The notes under the pieces: model-generated | What the model saw: the letters and a program-made list of their open reading frames with translations, nothing else | Told to the model about the DNA's origin: nothing | The model's database searches: none | Assembly: GCA_031283825.1 (NCBI GenBank) | Contig: JAITAZ010000269.1 | Span: 1-8,630, forward strand | DNA: 8,630 nt | Source of the DNA: Planctomycetaceae bacterium | Lineage (GTDB): Bacteria; Planctomycetota; Planctomycetia; Pirellulales; Thermoguttaceae | Direction of reading: 5' to 3' | Part shown: positions 1-6,344 of the stretch, piece after piece | Layout: the number at the start of each line of letters is the position of its first letter | How positions within the stretch are numbered: position 1 is the first letter of the stretch | Program-made: the position numbers and the translations under genes

Positions 1-341
1 CGGATACTCTCCGATACTATGAACGAATCGGATTGATTCCCAATGTTAAGCGAAATGAAAACAGAATTAGAAATTATTCGGAAGTTGATTGTAATTGGAT
101 TGGATTTATAAAATGTATGAGAAACGCCGGAATTCAAGTCGAGGCATTGACCGAATACGTTAAACTATTTCAACAAGGCGAATCCACTCATTCTGCTAGA
201 AAACAAATTTTAATCGAACAAAAAAATCAATTATCAAACCGAATCGCCGAAATGAAATCGACTCTCAAATTGCTAAACTACAAAATCGAAAACTACGACA
301 GCGTTCTCGTCCCCGCTCAAACAAAATTACAAAAACAGTAA
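1..341 (+). CDS. MerR-family transcriptional regulator, AdhR/NmlR-like (5' end cut off by window)
   Basis: This is the 3' part of a MerR-type DNA-binding regulator. The frame is open from base 3, and its first visible residues, TLRYYERIGLIP, are the end of the MerR winged-helix signature, so the true start lies before the window and the TTG at 33 is internal. About 112 residues are visible: the rest of the wing (RIRNYSEVD), then FIKCMRNAGI, then a long charged helix (about residues 55-105 of the fragment) that would form the dimerising coiled coil. The order and spacing resemble Bacillus subtilis AdhR, as I recall it, whose Cys52 in FIKCMRNAG senses aldehydes or electrophiles. The same cysteine is present here (codon 114-116). 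It therefore probably belongs to the aldehyde/thiol-stress branch and not the metal-binding branch. Its target gene is not in the window. It ends in TAA and faces moxR convergently. Confidence 0.9.
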   Translation, partial: DTLRYYERIGLIPNVKRNENRIRNYSEVDCNWIGFIKCMRNAGIQVEALTEYVKLFQQGESTHSARKQILIEQKNQLSNRIAEMKSTLKLLNYKIENYDSVLVPAQTKLQKQ

Positions 342-353
342 TAAGATATTCCT

Positions 354-437
354 GTAACCGTTCACGCGCAAGAAAAAAATCCTAAACCCTGAAAGGGCGT
401 AGGATTTTTTTTCTTTCTTTTGAACGTGAACGGTTGC
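354..437. mobile_element. Small IS66-like MITE carrying a terminator hairpin
   Basis: The left end GTAACCGTTCACG (354-366) is mirrored by CGTGAACGGTTGC (425-437), with 12 of 13 positions complementary. Ends of this type recur throughout the window and bound the better-defined element at 1931-2165. No 8-bp target duplication is visible here (flanks ATATTCCT and CCGATTTC). A related copy with a degraded left arm appears at 6538-6615, sharing GGGCGTAGGATTTTTT and GTGAACGGTTAC. The assignment to the IS66 group is inferred from the shared ends. Confidence 0.5.
373..412. terminator. Bidirectional rho-independent terminator between MerR gene and moxR
   Basis: A 12-bp stem (AAAAAAATCCTA at 373-384 with TAGGATTTTTTT at 400-411), a 2x2 mismatch, a 4-bp CCCT/AGGG stem and a GAA loop. 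A-run and T-run flank the G/C-containing part on the two sides, so it can end transcription from both strands. It lies 32 bp after the MerR stop and 116 bp beyond the moxR stop, between convergent genes. It sits inside the inverted-end element at 354-437. Confidence 0.7.
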
Positions 438-527
438 CCGATTTCAAACAACGACGTTTTTAATGTCTATTAAAAAAGCTACGACTGAATATTTACAAAT
501 TTTCTACTTGAATATTACGTTAAAAGA

Positions 528-1559
528 TTATCCAACTTTTATATCTTTTGGCAAATCTAAGCCTACTTCTTTTATTGTATCAAGAATTCCTTTTATGATT
601 TTTTGTACGTCAACTTTGTCCATTCTTGCTTTGTATCCTATCAATAGTCTGTGATTTAAAACCGCTGGCGTAACAAAACGGACGTCCTCAAATCCTACCG
701 ACGGACGACCACTTATTAACGCTGCGCTTCTTGACGCTTCCGCAATTGCAATTGCTGCTCGCGGCGACGCCCCAAAAGTAACATACTCTTTCACAATCGA
801 CGGCGATTCAACTCCATTCGGATGAGTCGCCGCAACTAATCTCGCAATATACGCGGCAACAGCAGACGGTAAAAAAATTCTACCCTGCGCCGCAAATAAT
901 ACGTCAAGCAAATCTTTATCGATCTTAGTCAAAGACTCCGGCGGAACTCCATGCCGTCGATTAGAAATTATGTCCTGCAACACCTCCGACGAAGGCATCC
1001 CGACAAATAACTTAAACATAAATCTGTCAAGCTGCGCCTCCGGCAACGGATACGTTCCCTCAAGCTCTATCGGATTCTGCGACGCCAACACAAAAAAAGG
1101 TTGAGGCAACTTTCGCGTCTGACCCAAAAGCGTTACCGATCCCTCTTGCATCGCCTCCAATAAAGCTGATTGCGTCTTCGGAGACGCACGATTTATCTCG
1201 TCCGCCAAAAGAATATTCGTAAAAATCGGACCCGGTTGAAATGTCATCTCGCGTTTGCCGTTGTCGTTTTCCTGAAGAATATTCGTGCCGGAAATATCGC
1301 TCGGCATTAAATCCGGCGTAAATTGAACCCGATCAAAAGAAAGACCAAACAAATTGCCAAGCCCCTTGATCAAAGCCGTCTTCCCGACTCCCGGAACACC
1401 CTCAAGCAAAATATGACCCCGACTCAAAATACCAATCACAACCATCCGATGCAATTCCGGACGACCAAGAAACATCTTGTCAAGTTCATCAAGCAATCCG
1501 CGAATACTAGCCGAAAGAGGTTTAATCTCATCAAGCGTAAGTAAATTTTGCGCCGTCAT
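528..1559 (-). CDS. moxR: MoxR-family AAA+ ATPase
   Basis: A 343-residue cytosolic AAA+ ATPase of the MoxR group, which act as chaperone-like ATPases for maturation of partner proteins, often those with von Willebrand A domains. With the ATG at 1559: Walker A GVPGVGKT (54-61), Walker B ILLADE (116-121, D120/E121), sensor 1 ASQNP (159-163), arginine finger in PEAQLDRF (R179) and sensor 2 GASPRA (R267), followed by the C-terminal helical lid. All key residues are present. The frame stays open 57 codons further upstream to a TTG at 1730, but that stretch does not look like MoxR, and MTAQNLLTLDE gives the usual family length. No Shine-Dalgarno is visible before 1559 (AAATAAAAAA-ATG). MoxR genes normally precede DUF58, vWA and transglutaminase-like genes; none follows here, so the partner is elsewhere. 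Confidence 0.92.
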   Translation of the reverse strand: MTAQNLLTLDEIKPLSASIRGLLDELDKMFLGRPELHRMVVIGILSRGHILLEGVPGVGKTALIKGLGNLFGLSFDRVQFTPDLMPSDISGTNILQENDNGKREMTFQPGPIFTNILLADEINRASPKTQSALLEAMQEGSVTLLGQTRKLPQPFFVLASQNPIELEGTYPLPEAQLDRFMFKLFVGMPSSEVLQDIISNRRHGVPPESLTKIDKDLLDVLFAAQGRIFLPSAVAAYIARLVAATHPNGVESPSIVKEYVTFGASPRAAIAIAEASRSAALISGRPSVGFEDVRFVTPAVLNHRLLIGYKARMDKVDVQKIIKGILDTIKEVGLDLPKDIKVG

Positions 1560-1746
1560 TTTTTTTATTTTTGTAGATAGTTCAAGGGCAAAAACAGAAA
1601 ATAAGCGTCCGTCTATAAGCCCAAAATATAACTGTCCCGCATTCGGATTAGTCAACCCAAATTCAAACAGCAGATTACAATGTTGAAAAACCTCCGTGAA
1701 ACAATAATTCAATCCCTTAACGAAAAACAAAAACTAAACGCCGACT

Positions 1747-1752
1747 ATTATA
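1747..1752 (-). promoter_or_regulatory. Possible -10 box for moxR
   Basis: On the minus strand a perfect TATAAT lies about 190 bp before the chosen moxR ATG. There is no good -35 at the right spacing: TTGATA is only 7 bp upstream. If real, the message would begin near 1740 and have a leader of about 180 nt containing the in-frame TTG at 1730. In AT-rich DNA this match can easily be chance. Confidence 0.25.
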
Positions 1753-1781
1753 CTTGTAATATCAACATTGTATATTAGGTA

Positions 1782-1836
1782 GTAACTATTCAGTCGATAG
1801 CAATTCCAGATCAATGATTGCCTACCGAATAATTAA
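1782..1836. repeat. Degenerate short repeat with IS66-like ends
   Basis: GTAACTATTCAG at 1782-1793 faces a weaker inverse copy, CGAATAATTA, ending near 1836 (reverse complement TAATTATTCG against TAACTATTCA). No matching 8-bp direct repeat flanks it. It lies upstream of moxR and resembles the larger elements at 1931 and 3509. The rest of the 1560-1930 gap shows only AT-rich sequence. Confidence 0.35.
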
Positions 1837-1930
1837 AAATTTAAACATCATAATTGCGACTTCGCGAAGTATTTTTTAGCGGAATTATCGTTACAAAAAC
1901 TCTACTGAAATATTACCTCTAATCTAAATT

Positions 1931-2165
1931 GTAACCGTTCACGGGTTTTAAAATTCGGATTTGAATTGCTAAACCGAATGTAGAGACGCAATGCTTTGCG
2001 TCTCTATCGATGAGCTTTTGATCGAACAATGAGACGCAATGCTTTGCGTCTCTATCGGTGATCTTTTGATCGAACAATGAGACGCAAGGCATTGCGTCTC
2101 TACTGTTGTTAATTTGTAACTATTCACGTTTTAATTTTTCGATAAAAAATTCCGTGAACGGTTAC
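1931..2165. mobile_element. 235-bp MITE, IS66-type ends, 8-bp target duplication
   Basis: Perfect 14-bp terminal inverted repeats, GTAACCGTTCACGG at 1931-1944 and CCGTGAACGGTTAC at 2152-2165. It is flanked by an exact 8-bp direct repeat TCTAAATT (1923-1930 and 2166-2173), the signature of transpositional insertion. There is no coding region inside, so it must be mobilised in trans. Ends beginning GTAA with 8-bp duplications are characteristic of IS66-family elements, hence the family inference; no IS66 transposase is in the window. Inside are three hairpin units in tandem and, at the right end, a 50-bp hairpin (2116-2165) that recurs at 6744-6793. Its right terminus supplies the stop codon of the adjacent lipoprotein gene. 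Confidence 0.8.
1983..2100. repeat. Tandem 48-bp units each with a GAGACGCAA...TTGCGTCTC hairpin
   Basis: The palindrome GAGACGCAA-4 nt-TTGCGTCTC starts at 1983, 2031 and 2079, an exact 48-bp period. The spacers contain GATC(TTTT)GATC-like sequence ending in GATCGAACAAT. The loop is TGCT in the first two units and GGCA in the third. The first hairpin extends to an 11-bp stem (TAGAGACGCAA). Two more copies of the palindrome lie at 6641-6666 and 6705-6730 in the related element. Confidence 0.85.
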
Positions 2166-3457
2166 TCTAAATTTAATATTGCGAATTTTTTTGAATCTTT
2201 TAATTTCTTTTTTGCGTCATCAGTTATTAGCGAGTTATTTTTTAGCGTCAATTCTTTTAATTTTTGTAACGATAATAAAAGCTCAATTGATTTATCAGTT
2301 ATTTGAGTTCCCGAAATCGATATAGATTTCAAATTTGACAGACGCGAAATCGATTCGACAGTTTTGTCCGTGATTAATGTCATGTTTCTGATTTCTAGCG
2401 TTTCTAGTTCTTTCAAGTAAATTAAGTTTCTCAAGCCGCCGTCGGAGACAGAGTCTAGTTCTTGTAGATAGAGTCTTTTCAACGTTGATAATTCTCTGAA
2501 CGCGATCAATCCGTCGTCGTCGATTGCGGGCAAATCTCGCAACGTTAATCGTTTTAGAGGTTTGCCTTGCAATGACAGAAGTCCGTTTGAGCCGAAATTG
2601 GTGCATCTATAAATAATAAGACTTGATAACTTCGGGAAATTTTTTAACACTTCACCTGCGAGATCGCTGATTGTGAAATCTTGGACATCAAGCGTTTCAA
2701 GATTTTTCGCCGCCGCCAACGCTTTCACGCCGCCGTCGTCAATCGCCGGAGACAAATGTTTCAACGACCGCAATTTCGGAATGCCAGCTACAGATTCGAG
2801 TCCTTTGTTGCTTATCGACATGTTTCCGCGAATGTCTAACGCGCGTAATTTCGGCAAAGTTGCAAGCGTCGATAGCTGCGAATCCGAAAACGAACAATAA
2901 ACTAATATCAACGTTTCGAGTTCGCTCAATTTAGAAATTTCGGCAATTGATTTATCTGTTAGCGAAAAATTACGCGACAAGTCCAAAACGCTAATCAACG
3001 GAAACGATTTTACAATCGTCTCAACTGATACGTCAGTTATTGCCGAGTGCGTTATTGTCAGATTCGTAATTTTTTTCAGACCCGTTAATTTCTGTAAAGT
3101 GTCGTCGTTGAAATTTGGGAAGTTTGTTATTTTTAGCGTTGTCAATTCAATTTGTTTTGCGAAAGTATCGAACATCTCGACGGCGATTTTATCTCCGCTG
3201 ATTGACAACGATTTCAAATCTCCGGTTGTTGACAATTCATATTTCCCGCCGATTTTTTCGATTAGTTCAATAGCGTCTTTAGCAATCGGCGTAGGTTCAG
3301 GAATTGCAATTGCCGGCAAAGACATTTCCGTCGGCGGAGACGTTGAAGGCGTCCTTACGTTTGTGGTTGTAGTCGTAGTTTTAAAATTGGTAACTAGATC
3401 GCAACCGGATTGAAATATAGTCAAACATATTGACGTAAAAAGTAAAAAACGTTTCAT
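2162..3457 (-). CDS. Leucine-rich-repeat lipoprotein
   Basis: A 431-residue secreted protein, probably lipid-anchored. Residues 1-18 (MKRFLLFTSICLTIF...) form a signal peptide followed by SGC-D, with Cys19 the likely lipidated residue; the lipobox is imperfect because -3 is Gln instead of Leu. A Thr/Pro-rich linker (about 26-58, including a run of Thr) leads to tandem leucine-rich repeats from about residue 75 to the end. These have the pattern LxxLxxLxIxxxxxITDxxLxxIxxL at roughly 24-26 residues, the type common in planctomycete and F-box-like LRR proteins. No catalytic domain is visible, so a role in protein binding at the cell surface or in the periplasm is the most that can be inferred. 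The ATG at 3457 has no Shine-Dalgarno (TATATAGAAAAAAA-ATG). The last codon and stop (GAG TAA) are partly made by the inserted MITE at 1931-2165. Confidence 0.85.
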   Translation of the reverse strand: MKRFLLFTSICLTIFQSGCDLVTNFKTTTTTTNVRTPSTSPPTEMSLPAIAIPEPTPIAKDAIELIEKIGGKYELSTTGDLKSLSISGDKIAVEMFDTFAKQIELTTLKITNFPNFNDDTLQKLTGLKKITNLTITHSAITDVSVETIVKSFPLISVLDLSRNFSLTDKSIAEISKLSELETLILVYCSFSDSQLSTLATLPKLRALDIRGNMSISNKGLESVAGIPKLRSLKHLSPAIDDGGVKALAAAKNLETLDVQDFTISDLAGEVLKNFPKLSSLIIYRCTNFGSNGLLSLQGKPLKRLTLRDLPAIDDDGLIAFRELSTLKRLYLQELDSVSDGGLRNLIYLKELETLEIRNMTLITDKTVESISRLSNLKSISISGTQITDKSIELLLSLQKLKELTLKNNSLITDDAKKKLKDSKKFAILNLE

Positions 3458-3508
3458 TTTTTTCTATATATTAGAGGTTAAATTGTTCTGTTGATTTTTA
3501 TAATTTTT

Positions 3509-3607
3509 GTAACTATTCAGGCGTAGTATTTTTTATGATTAGGTAGATCGCCTACCTGATCGGGAATTATTTTTCGTCGAGAAATTACCTAGACCTAGAA
3601 TAGTTAA
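3509..3607. mobile_element. 99-bp MITE upstream of the LRR gene, 8-bp target duplication
   Basis: The left end GTAACTATTCAG (3509-3520) and right end CTAGAATAGTTAA (3595-3607) are inverted copies matching at positions 2-10 (TAACTATTC). An exact direct repeat TAATTTTT flanks them (3501-3508 and 3608-3615). The 8-bp length is the same as at the 1931 element, although a T-rich octamer is weaker evidence. Inside is the hairpin AGGTAG-ATCGC-CTACCT (3541-3557). It starts 51 bp before the LRR start codon and could affect that gene's promoter. Confidence 0.6.
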
Positions 3608-3687
3608 TAATTTTTAAAGTGCAAGCGATTTAATAATATCATAAAATTATAAAGTAAATATCATCCCCAAGCCGTTTTTAAAAATTC

Positions 3688-3719
3688 GTAGTTATTCAGT
3701 TGCGTTACCGAAGACAACG
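3688..3719 (+). repeat. Isolated IS66-like end joined to a hairpin module
   Basis: GTAGTTATTCAG (3688-3699), a variant of the recurrent terminal sequence, is followed by CGTTACCGAAGACAACG (3703-3719). The latter is a mutated copy of the perfect hairpin CGTTGCC-GAA-GGCAACG found at 6376-6392 and 6870-6886. No right-hand partner end is visible, so this is probably a decayed element. The DNA between 3616 and 3687 is AT-rich and shows nothing else. Confidence 0.4.
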
Positions 3720-3750
3720 TTAGCGACGAGAGATTAGATTAACGTCTATG

Positions 3751-3821
3751 TTGTCTGAACTATGATTTATATGATTTTTATGATTTCAATATTCCAATCG
3801 CACAAATCATAAAAATCACAA
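3751..3821. repeat. Palindromic repeat with 9-bp periodicity (ATGATTTNT units)
   Basis: TTGTCTGAAC is followed by three 9-bp units beginning ATGATTT (3762, 3771, 3780), a non-repeated centre, then two inverted units, AAATCATAA (3804-3812) and AAATCACAA (3813-3821). The whole can fold back on itself. The same start, TTGTCTGAACTATGATTT, occurs at 8581 after the pseudopilin gene, so it is a dispersed family. It is not a coding sequence and its mechanism of spread is unknown. Confidence 0.75.
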
Positions 3822-3851
3822 AAAACTTAATTTTGAATTTTTTAGGTTATA

Positions 3852-3879
3852 TTGTCAGGTTTGCGAATGCGTGTATAAT
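3852..3879 (+). promoter_or_regulatory. Sigma-70-like promoter for fabG
   Basis: TTGTCA (3852-3857, five of six matches to TTGACA), a 16-bp spacer and a perfect TATAAT (3874-3879). The predicted start near 3886 gives a leader of about 110 nt before the fabG ATG. That leader contains GTAACTATTCGG at 3965-3976, another copy of the recurrent IS66-like end, here without a visible partner. Confidence 0.55.
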
Positions 3880-3998
3880 TCCGTTCCTTTTGACAATTTG
3901 ATCTTTGATTCTGACGACTTAAAAATCGGATTGTCGAATTTACGTTTTTGTTTTTTGAATTTTTGTAACTATTCGGTAGAAAATTTTTGGAGAGATAA

Positions 3999-4748
3999 AT
4001 GATTAACGTTGACCTTAAAGATCGCATTGCCATCGTTACCGGCGCAACTCGCGGGATTGGTTTAGGGATTGCTAAAGCTCTTGTAAGCAGTGGAGTTAAG
4101 ACGTCTATTGTCGGCACGAATCAGGAACGATTGGACTCCGCGATTGAATCTTTGAGTCAATTAGGCACAAACGTTGATGGTTATATTTGTAATGTGTCGA
4201 TGACAGACGCGGTCGAAAATACCGTTAATTCTGTGTTATCGAAACATGGTCAAATTGACATTTTGGTTAATTGTGCGGGTATAACTCGCGATGTTCCGCT
4301 TGGCGCAATGAAAGACGAACAATGGGACGACGTCATCGCGATAAATTTACGCGGACCGTTTTTGTTCACGCGAGCTTGTTCAAAACCAATGAGACGCGCA
4401 AGAAAAGGGCGAATTGTAAATATCACGAGTATTGTTGGAATGATGGGCAACAAGGGTCAAGCGAATTATTCGGCGTCGAAAGCGGGGTTGATTGGATTCA
4501 CGCGCACGGCGGCGAAAGAGTTAGCGGGAAAAAATATTACGGTCAACGCAATTGCGCCGGGATTTATCGACACCGACATGACGGCGGTGTTGCCGGAAGT
4601 TATAAAAAATGAAATGCTAAGCCGAACTCCATTAGCAAGATTCGGTCAAGTTGACGACGTTGCCAATGCCGTTTTATTTTTTGTCAGCGATGAGGCGTCT
4701 TTCATTACCGGTCAAATTCTAACTGTCGATGGCGGTTTAACAAGATAA
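3999..4748 (+). CDS. fabG: 3-oxoacyl-[acyl-carrier-protein] reductase (FabG-type SDR)
   Basis: A 249-residue cytosolic short-chain dehydrogenase/reductase of the usual FabG length. In fatty acid elongation FabG reduces 3-oxoacyl-ACP to 3-hydroxyacyl-ACP with NADPH. The nucleotide-binding loop is TGATRGIG (14-21), followed by NCAG (91-94, usually NNAG). The catalytic tetrad is complete: Asn116, Ser144 (NITS), Tyr157 and Lys161 (YSASK). PGFIDTDMT (187-195) and the C-terminal ITGQILTVDGG are typical of FabG. The ATG at 3999 has a good Shine-Dalgarno, GGAG at 3989-3992, and a promoter-like pair lies upstream. No other fab or acpP gene is adjacent, so a different SDR substrate cannot be excluded, but the match to the FabG pattern is strong. 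Confidence 0.9.
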   Translation: MINVDLKDRIAIVTGATRGIGLGIAKALVSSGVKTSIVGTNQERLDSAIESLSQLGTNVDGYICNVSMTDAVENTVNSVLSKHGQIDILVNCAGITRDVPLGAMKDEQWDDVIAINLRGPFLFTRACSKPMRRARKGRIVNITSIVGMMGNKGQANYSASKAGLIGFTRTAAKELAGKNITVNAIAPGFIDTDMTAVLPEVIKNEMLSRTPLARFGQVDDVANAVLFFVSDEASFITGQILTVDGGLTR

Positions 4749-4835
4749 CGACGTCAGACAGATCGACCATGAATTTCGGCGACTCAAAAACATAAAGCCT
4801 GTTGAGACGCTCAATCGTTGACTTGAAATTATCAT

Positions 4836-4860
4836 GTCCTCAAAGTCCCATTTGTCCCCT
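4836..4860 (+). repeat. Short 9-bp-periodic GTCCC repeat
   Basis: GTCCT at 4836, GTCCC at 4845 and GTCCC at 4854 are spaced exactly 9 bp. It lies in the 155-bp gap between fabG and the nucleotidyltransferase gene. It has the same period as the ATGATTTNT repeats but a different sequence, and only three units, so it may be a remnant or chance. Confidence 0.35.
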
Positions 4861-4875
4861 TAAAAAAAACTGCAA

Positions 4876-4890
4876 CTGAATAATAGTTAC
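4876..4890 (-). repeat. IS66-like terminal sequence before the nucleotidyltransferase gene
   Basis: CTGAATAATAGTTAC is the reverse complement of GTAACTATTATTCAG, the recurrent end motif with three extra bases. It sits 13 bp before the downstream ATG. No partner end or flanking 8-bp duplication is visible. Confidence 0.35.
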
Positions 4891-4903
4891 AGAAATTTCT
4901 TTG

Positions 4904-6343
4904 ATGTCAAAATCTAGCGTGGAATTTCAGGTTAAGCGTATTATTTCGCTTCTTCTTGAGGGCGGGGCGAGTGATTGTATTTTGGTTGGCGGTTCTGTGC
5001 GCGATCAAATTTTGGGATTTCAGCCGAAGGATTTTGACGTTGAAGTTTATGGTTTAACGTATGAAATGATAATTAGCATTTTGCGTCGTCATTATAGTTA
5101 TAATGTAAATTTTGTTGGTCGAAGTTTTGGCACGATAAAGATTGGTTCTTCGATTGACATAAGTATTCCGCGAGTTGAGTCGAAATCTGGCGTTGGTCAT
5201 CGTGGATTTGATGTGAAGTGCGATCCGAATCTTGATTTGTATTCGGCGTTTTCTCGTCGTGATTTTACGATCAATGCGATTGGTCGTCGTGTTGACAACT
5301 CAATTTACGATCCTTTTGACGGCGTCGGAGACATCAATCGTAAGATATTGCGAGCGCCGACAGATGCGTTTTGCGAAGACCCGTTGCGGGTGTTGCGGGG
5401 AATGCAATTTGCGGCGAGGTTTGGTTTCAGCATGGATTCAAAAACGATTGAATTGTGCAAGCGGGTTTTCGATGAATTTAATACGCTTTCGGTTGAGAGA
5501 GTTTGGGGCGAGTGGTCGAAGTGGGCGTTGAAAGGAGTCGAGTTATCGCGAGGATTATTTGTTTTGCGGGACACAGAATGGATACAACATTTTCCTGAGA
5601 TTGCCGATTTAATTAACGTAACGAAAATTCCAACTGCGAGCGTCTCCGGTAAAATTTCAGCAGATGAAAATGCGTTTACAAATACGGCGAGGATTTGCGA
5701 TATTGCGGCAAAAATTGCGGATAGATTTAATTTCGACAATGAGGAACGTTTGACGTTAATATTTTCCGCGTTATGTTATAACATGAGCGGAATGAATTTT
5801 TCGCGAGGCGATGATTTATCGTATCAAGAATTATTGGAGTTGGACGCGGGTTTTCAATCGGTTAATTTATCGACTAGAGTTAAGACGCCGATATTGAGAT
5901 TAGCGAGTCGATTTTTGAATCGGCTGAAGCCTCCGTCGGTTGTAGTTGACAAAATTTTATCGACTGTAGGCGAGCGGTTGACAAATTATTTTGTAACGGG
6001 CGAGCGCGTTTTCGGCGACAGTTGTTTGAGACGGCTTGCAACGAGACTCAATCCGTCGAGTATTAAGATTTGGGCGGCGTTGTGCAGGTCGATAATTGAG
6101 GCGAATGGCAAGACAGATTTGATTCGGCAAATTGAGAAATGCGAATTGAGGGCGGAGGAGTTGAATATAATAAATTGCAAGCCGAAGCCAATTTTGCAAG
6201 GCAGAGATTTAATTCCAAAAGGAGTAAATCCCGGTAAAGAGATGGGAAAAATTCTAAACAACGCCTACGAAGCTCAACTCGATGGAGAGTTCAACAACAT
6301 TGATGAAGCGATCATTTGGTACAATAATTGTTACAATAAATAA
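4904..6343 (+). CDS. CCA tRNA nucleotidyltransferase / poly(A) polymerase family protein
   Basis: A 479-residue cytosolic class II nucleotidyltransferase that would add or repair the 3' CCA of tRNAs; a poly(A) polymerase role cannot be excluded from sequence. Head domain: LVGGSVRDQILG (28-38) and DFD (43-45), supplying the two metal-binding aspartates. Then RRDFTINAIG (118-127), YDPFDG (135-140), ILRAPTDAFCEDPLRVLR (148-165) and FAARFGF (169-175) cover the nucleotide-recognition and neck regions. The C-terminal GRDLIPKGVNPGKEMGKIL and AQLDGE are typical tail motifs. Where many relatives have a metal-binding HD (AALCHDLGK-like), this protein has SALCYNMSG (Y292-N293), so its HD domain looks inactive. 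The ATG at 4904 is preferred over the TTG just before it; no Shine-Dalgarno is visible. An inverted-end repeat begins two bases after the stop codon. Confidence 0.88.
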   Translation: MSKSSVEFQVKRIISLLLEGGASDCILVGGSVRDQILGFQPKDFDVEVYGLTYEMIISILRRHYSYNVNFVGRSFGTIKIGSSIDISIPRVESKSGVGHRGFDVKCDPNLDLYSAFSRRDFTINAIGRRVDNSIYDPFDGVGDINRKILRAPTDAFCEDPLRVLRGMQFAARFGFSMDSKTIELCKRVFDEFNTLSVERVWGEWSKWALKGVELSRGLFVLRDTEWIQHFPEIADLINVTKIPTASVSGKISADENAFTNTARICDIAAKIADRFNFDNEERLTLIFSALCYNMSGMNFSRGDDLSYQELLELDAGFQSVNLSTRVKTPILRLASRFLNRLKPPSVVVDKILSTVGERLTNYFVTGERVFGDSCLRRLATRLNPSSIKIWAALCRSIIEANGKTDLIRQIEKCELRAEELNIINCKPKPILQGRDLIPKGVNPGKEMGKILNNAYEAQLDGEFNNIDEAIIWYNNCYNK

Positions 6344-6344
6344 C

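Noticed and set aside
33..341. TTG at 33 as the start of the MerR gene
   Set aside because: The frame is open to base 3 and reads TLRYYERIGLIP, part of the MerR DNA-binding domain, so the gene begins before the window.
463..654. Plus-strand open frame overlapping the end of moxR
   Set aside because: It is the antisense shadow of the well-supported moxR coding region.
1983..2100. CRISPR array
   Set aside because: The 48-bp units repeat including their spacers, so there are no unique spacers, and no cas genes are present. It is a tandem hairpin repeat.
2673..3413. Plus-strand open frames across the LRR gene
   Set aside because: The minus-strand frame has a signal peptide and regular leucine repeats; the plus-strand frames have neither and are shadows.
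4802..4814. Terminator after fabG (TTGAG-ACG-CTCAA)
   Set aside because: The stem is only 5 bp and no T-run follows.
6176..6343. Apparent shift to A/C-rich codon endings in the last part of the nucleotidyltransferase gene
   Set aside because: The protein motifs continue normally to the expected family C-terminus; the shift is short and could be local composition, so it does not show a fusion or transfer.
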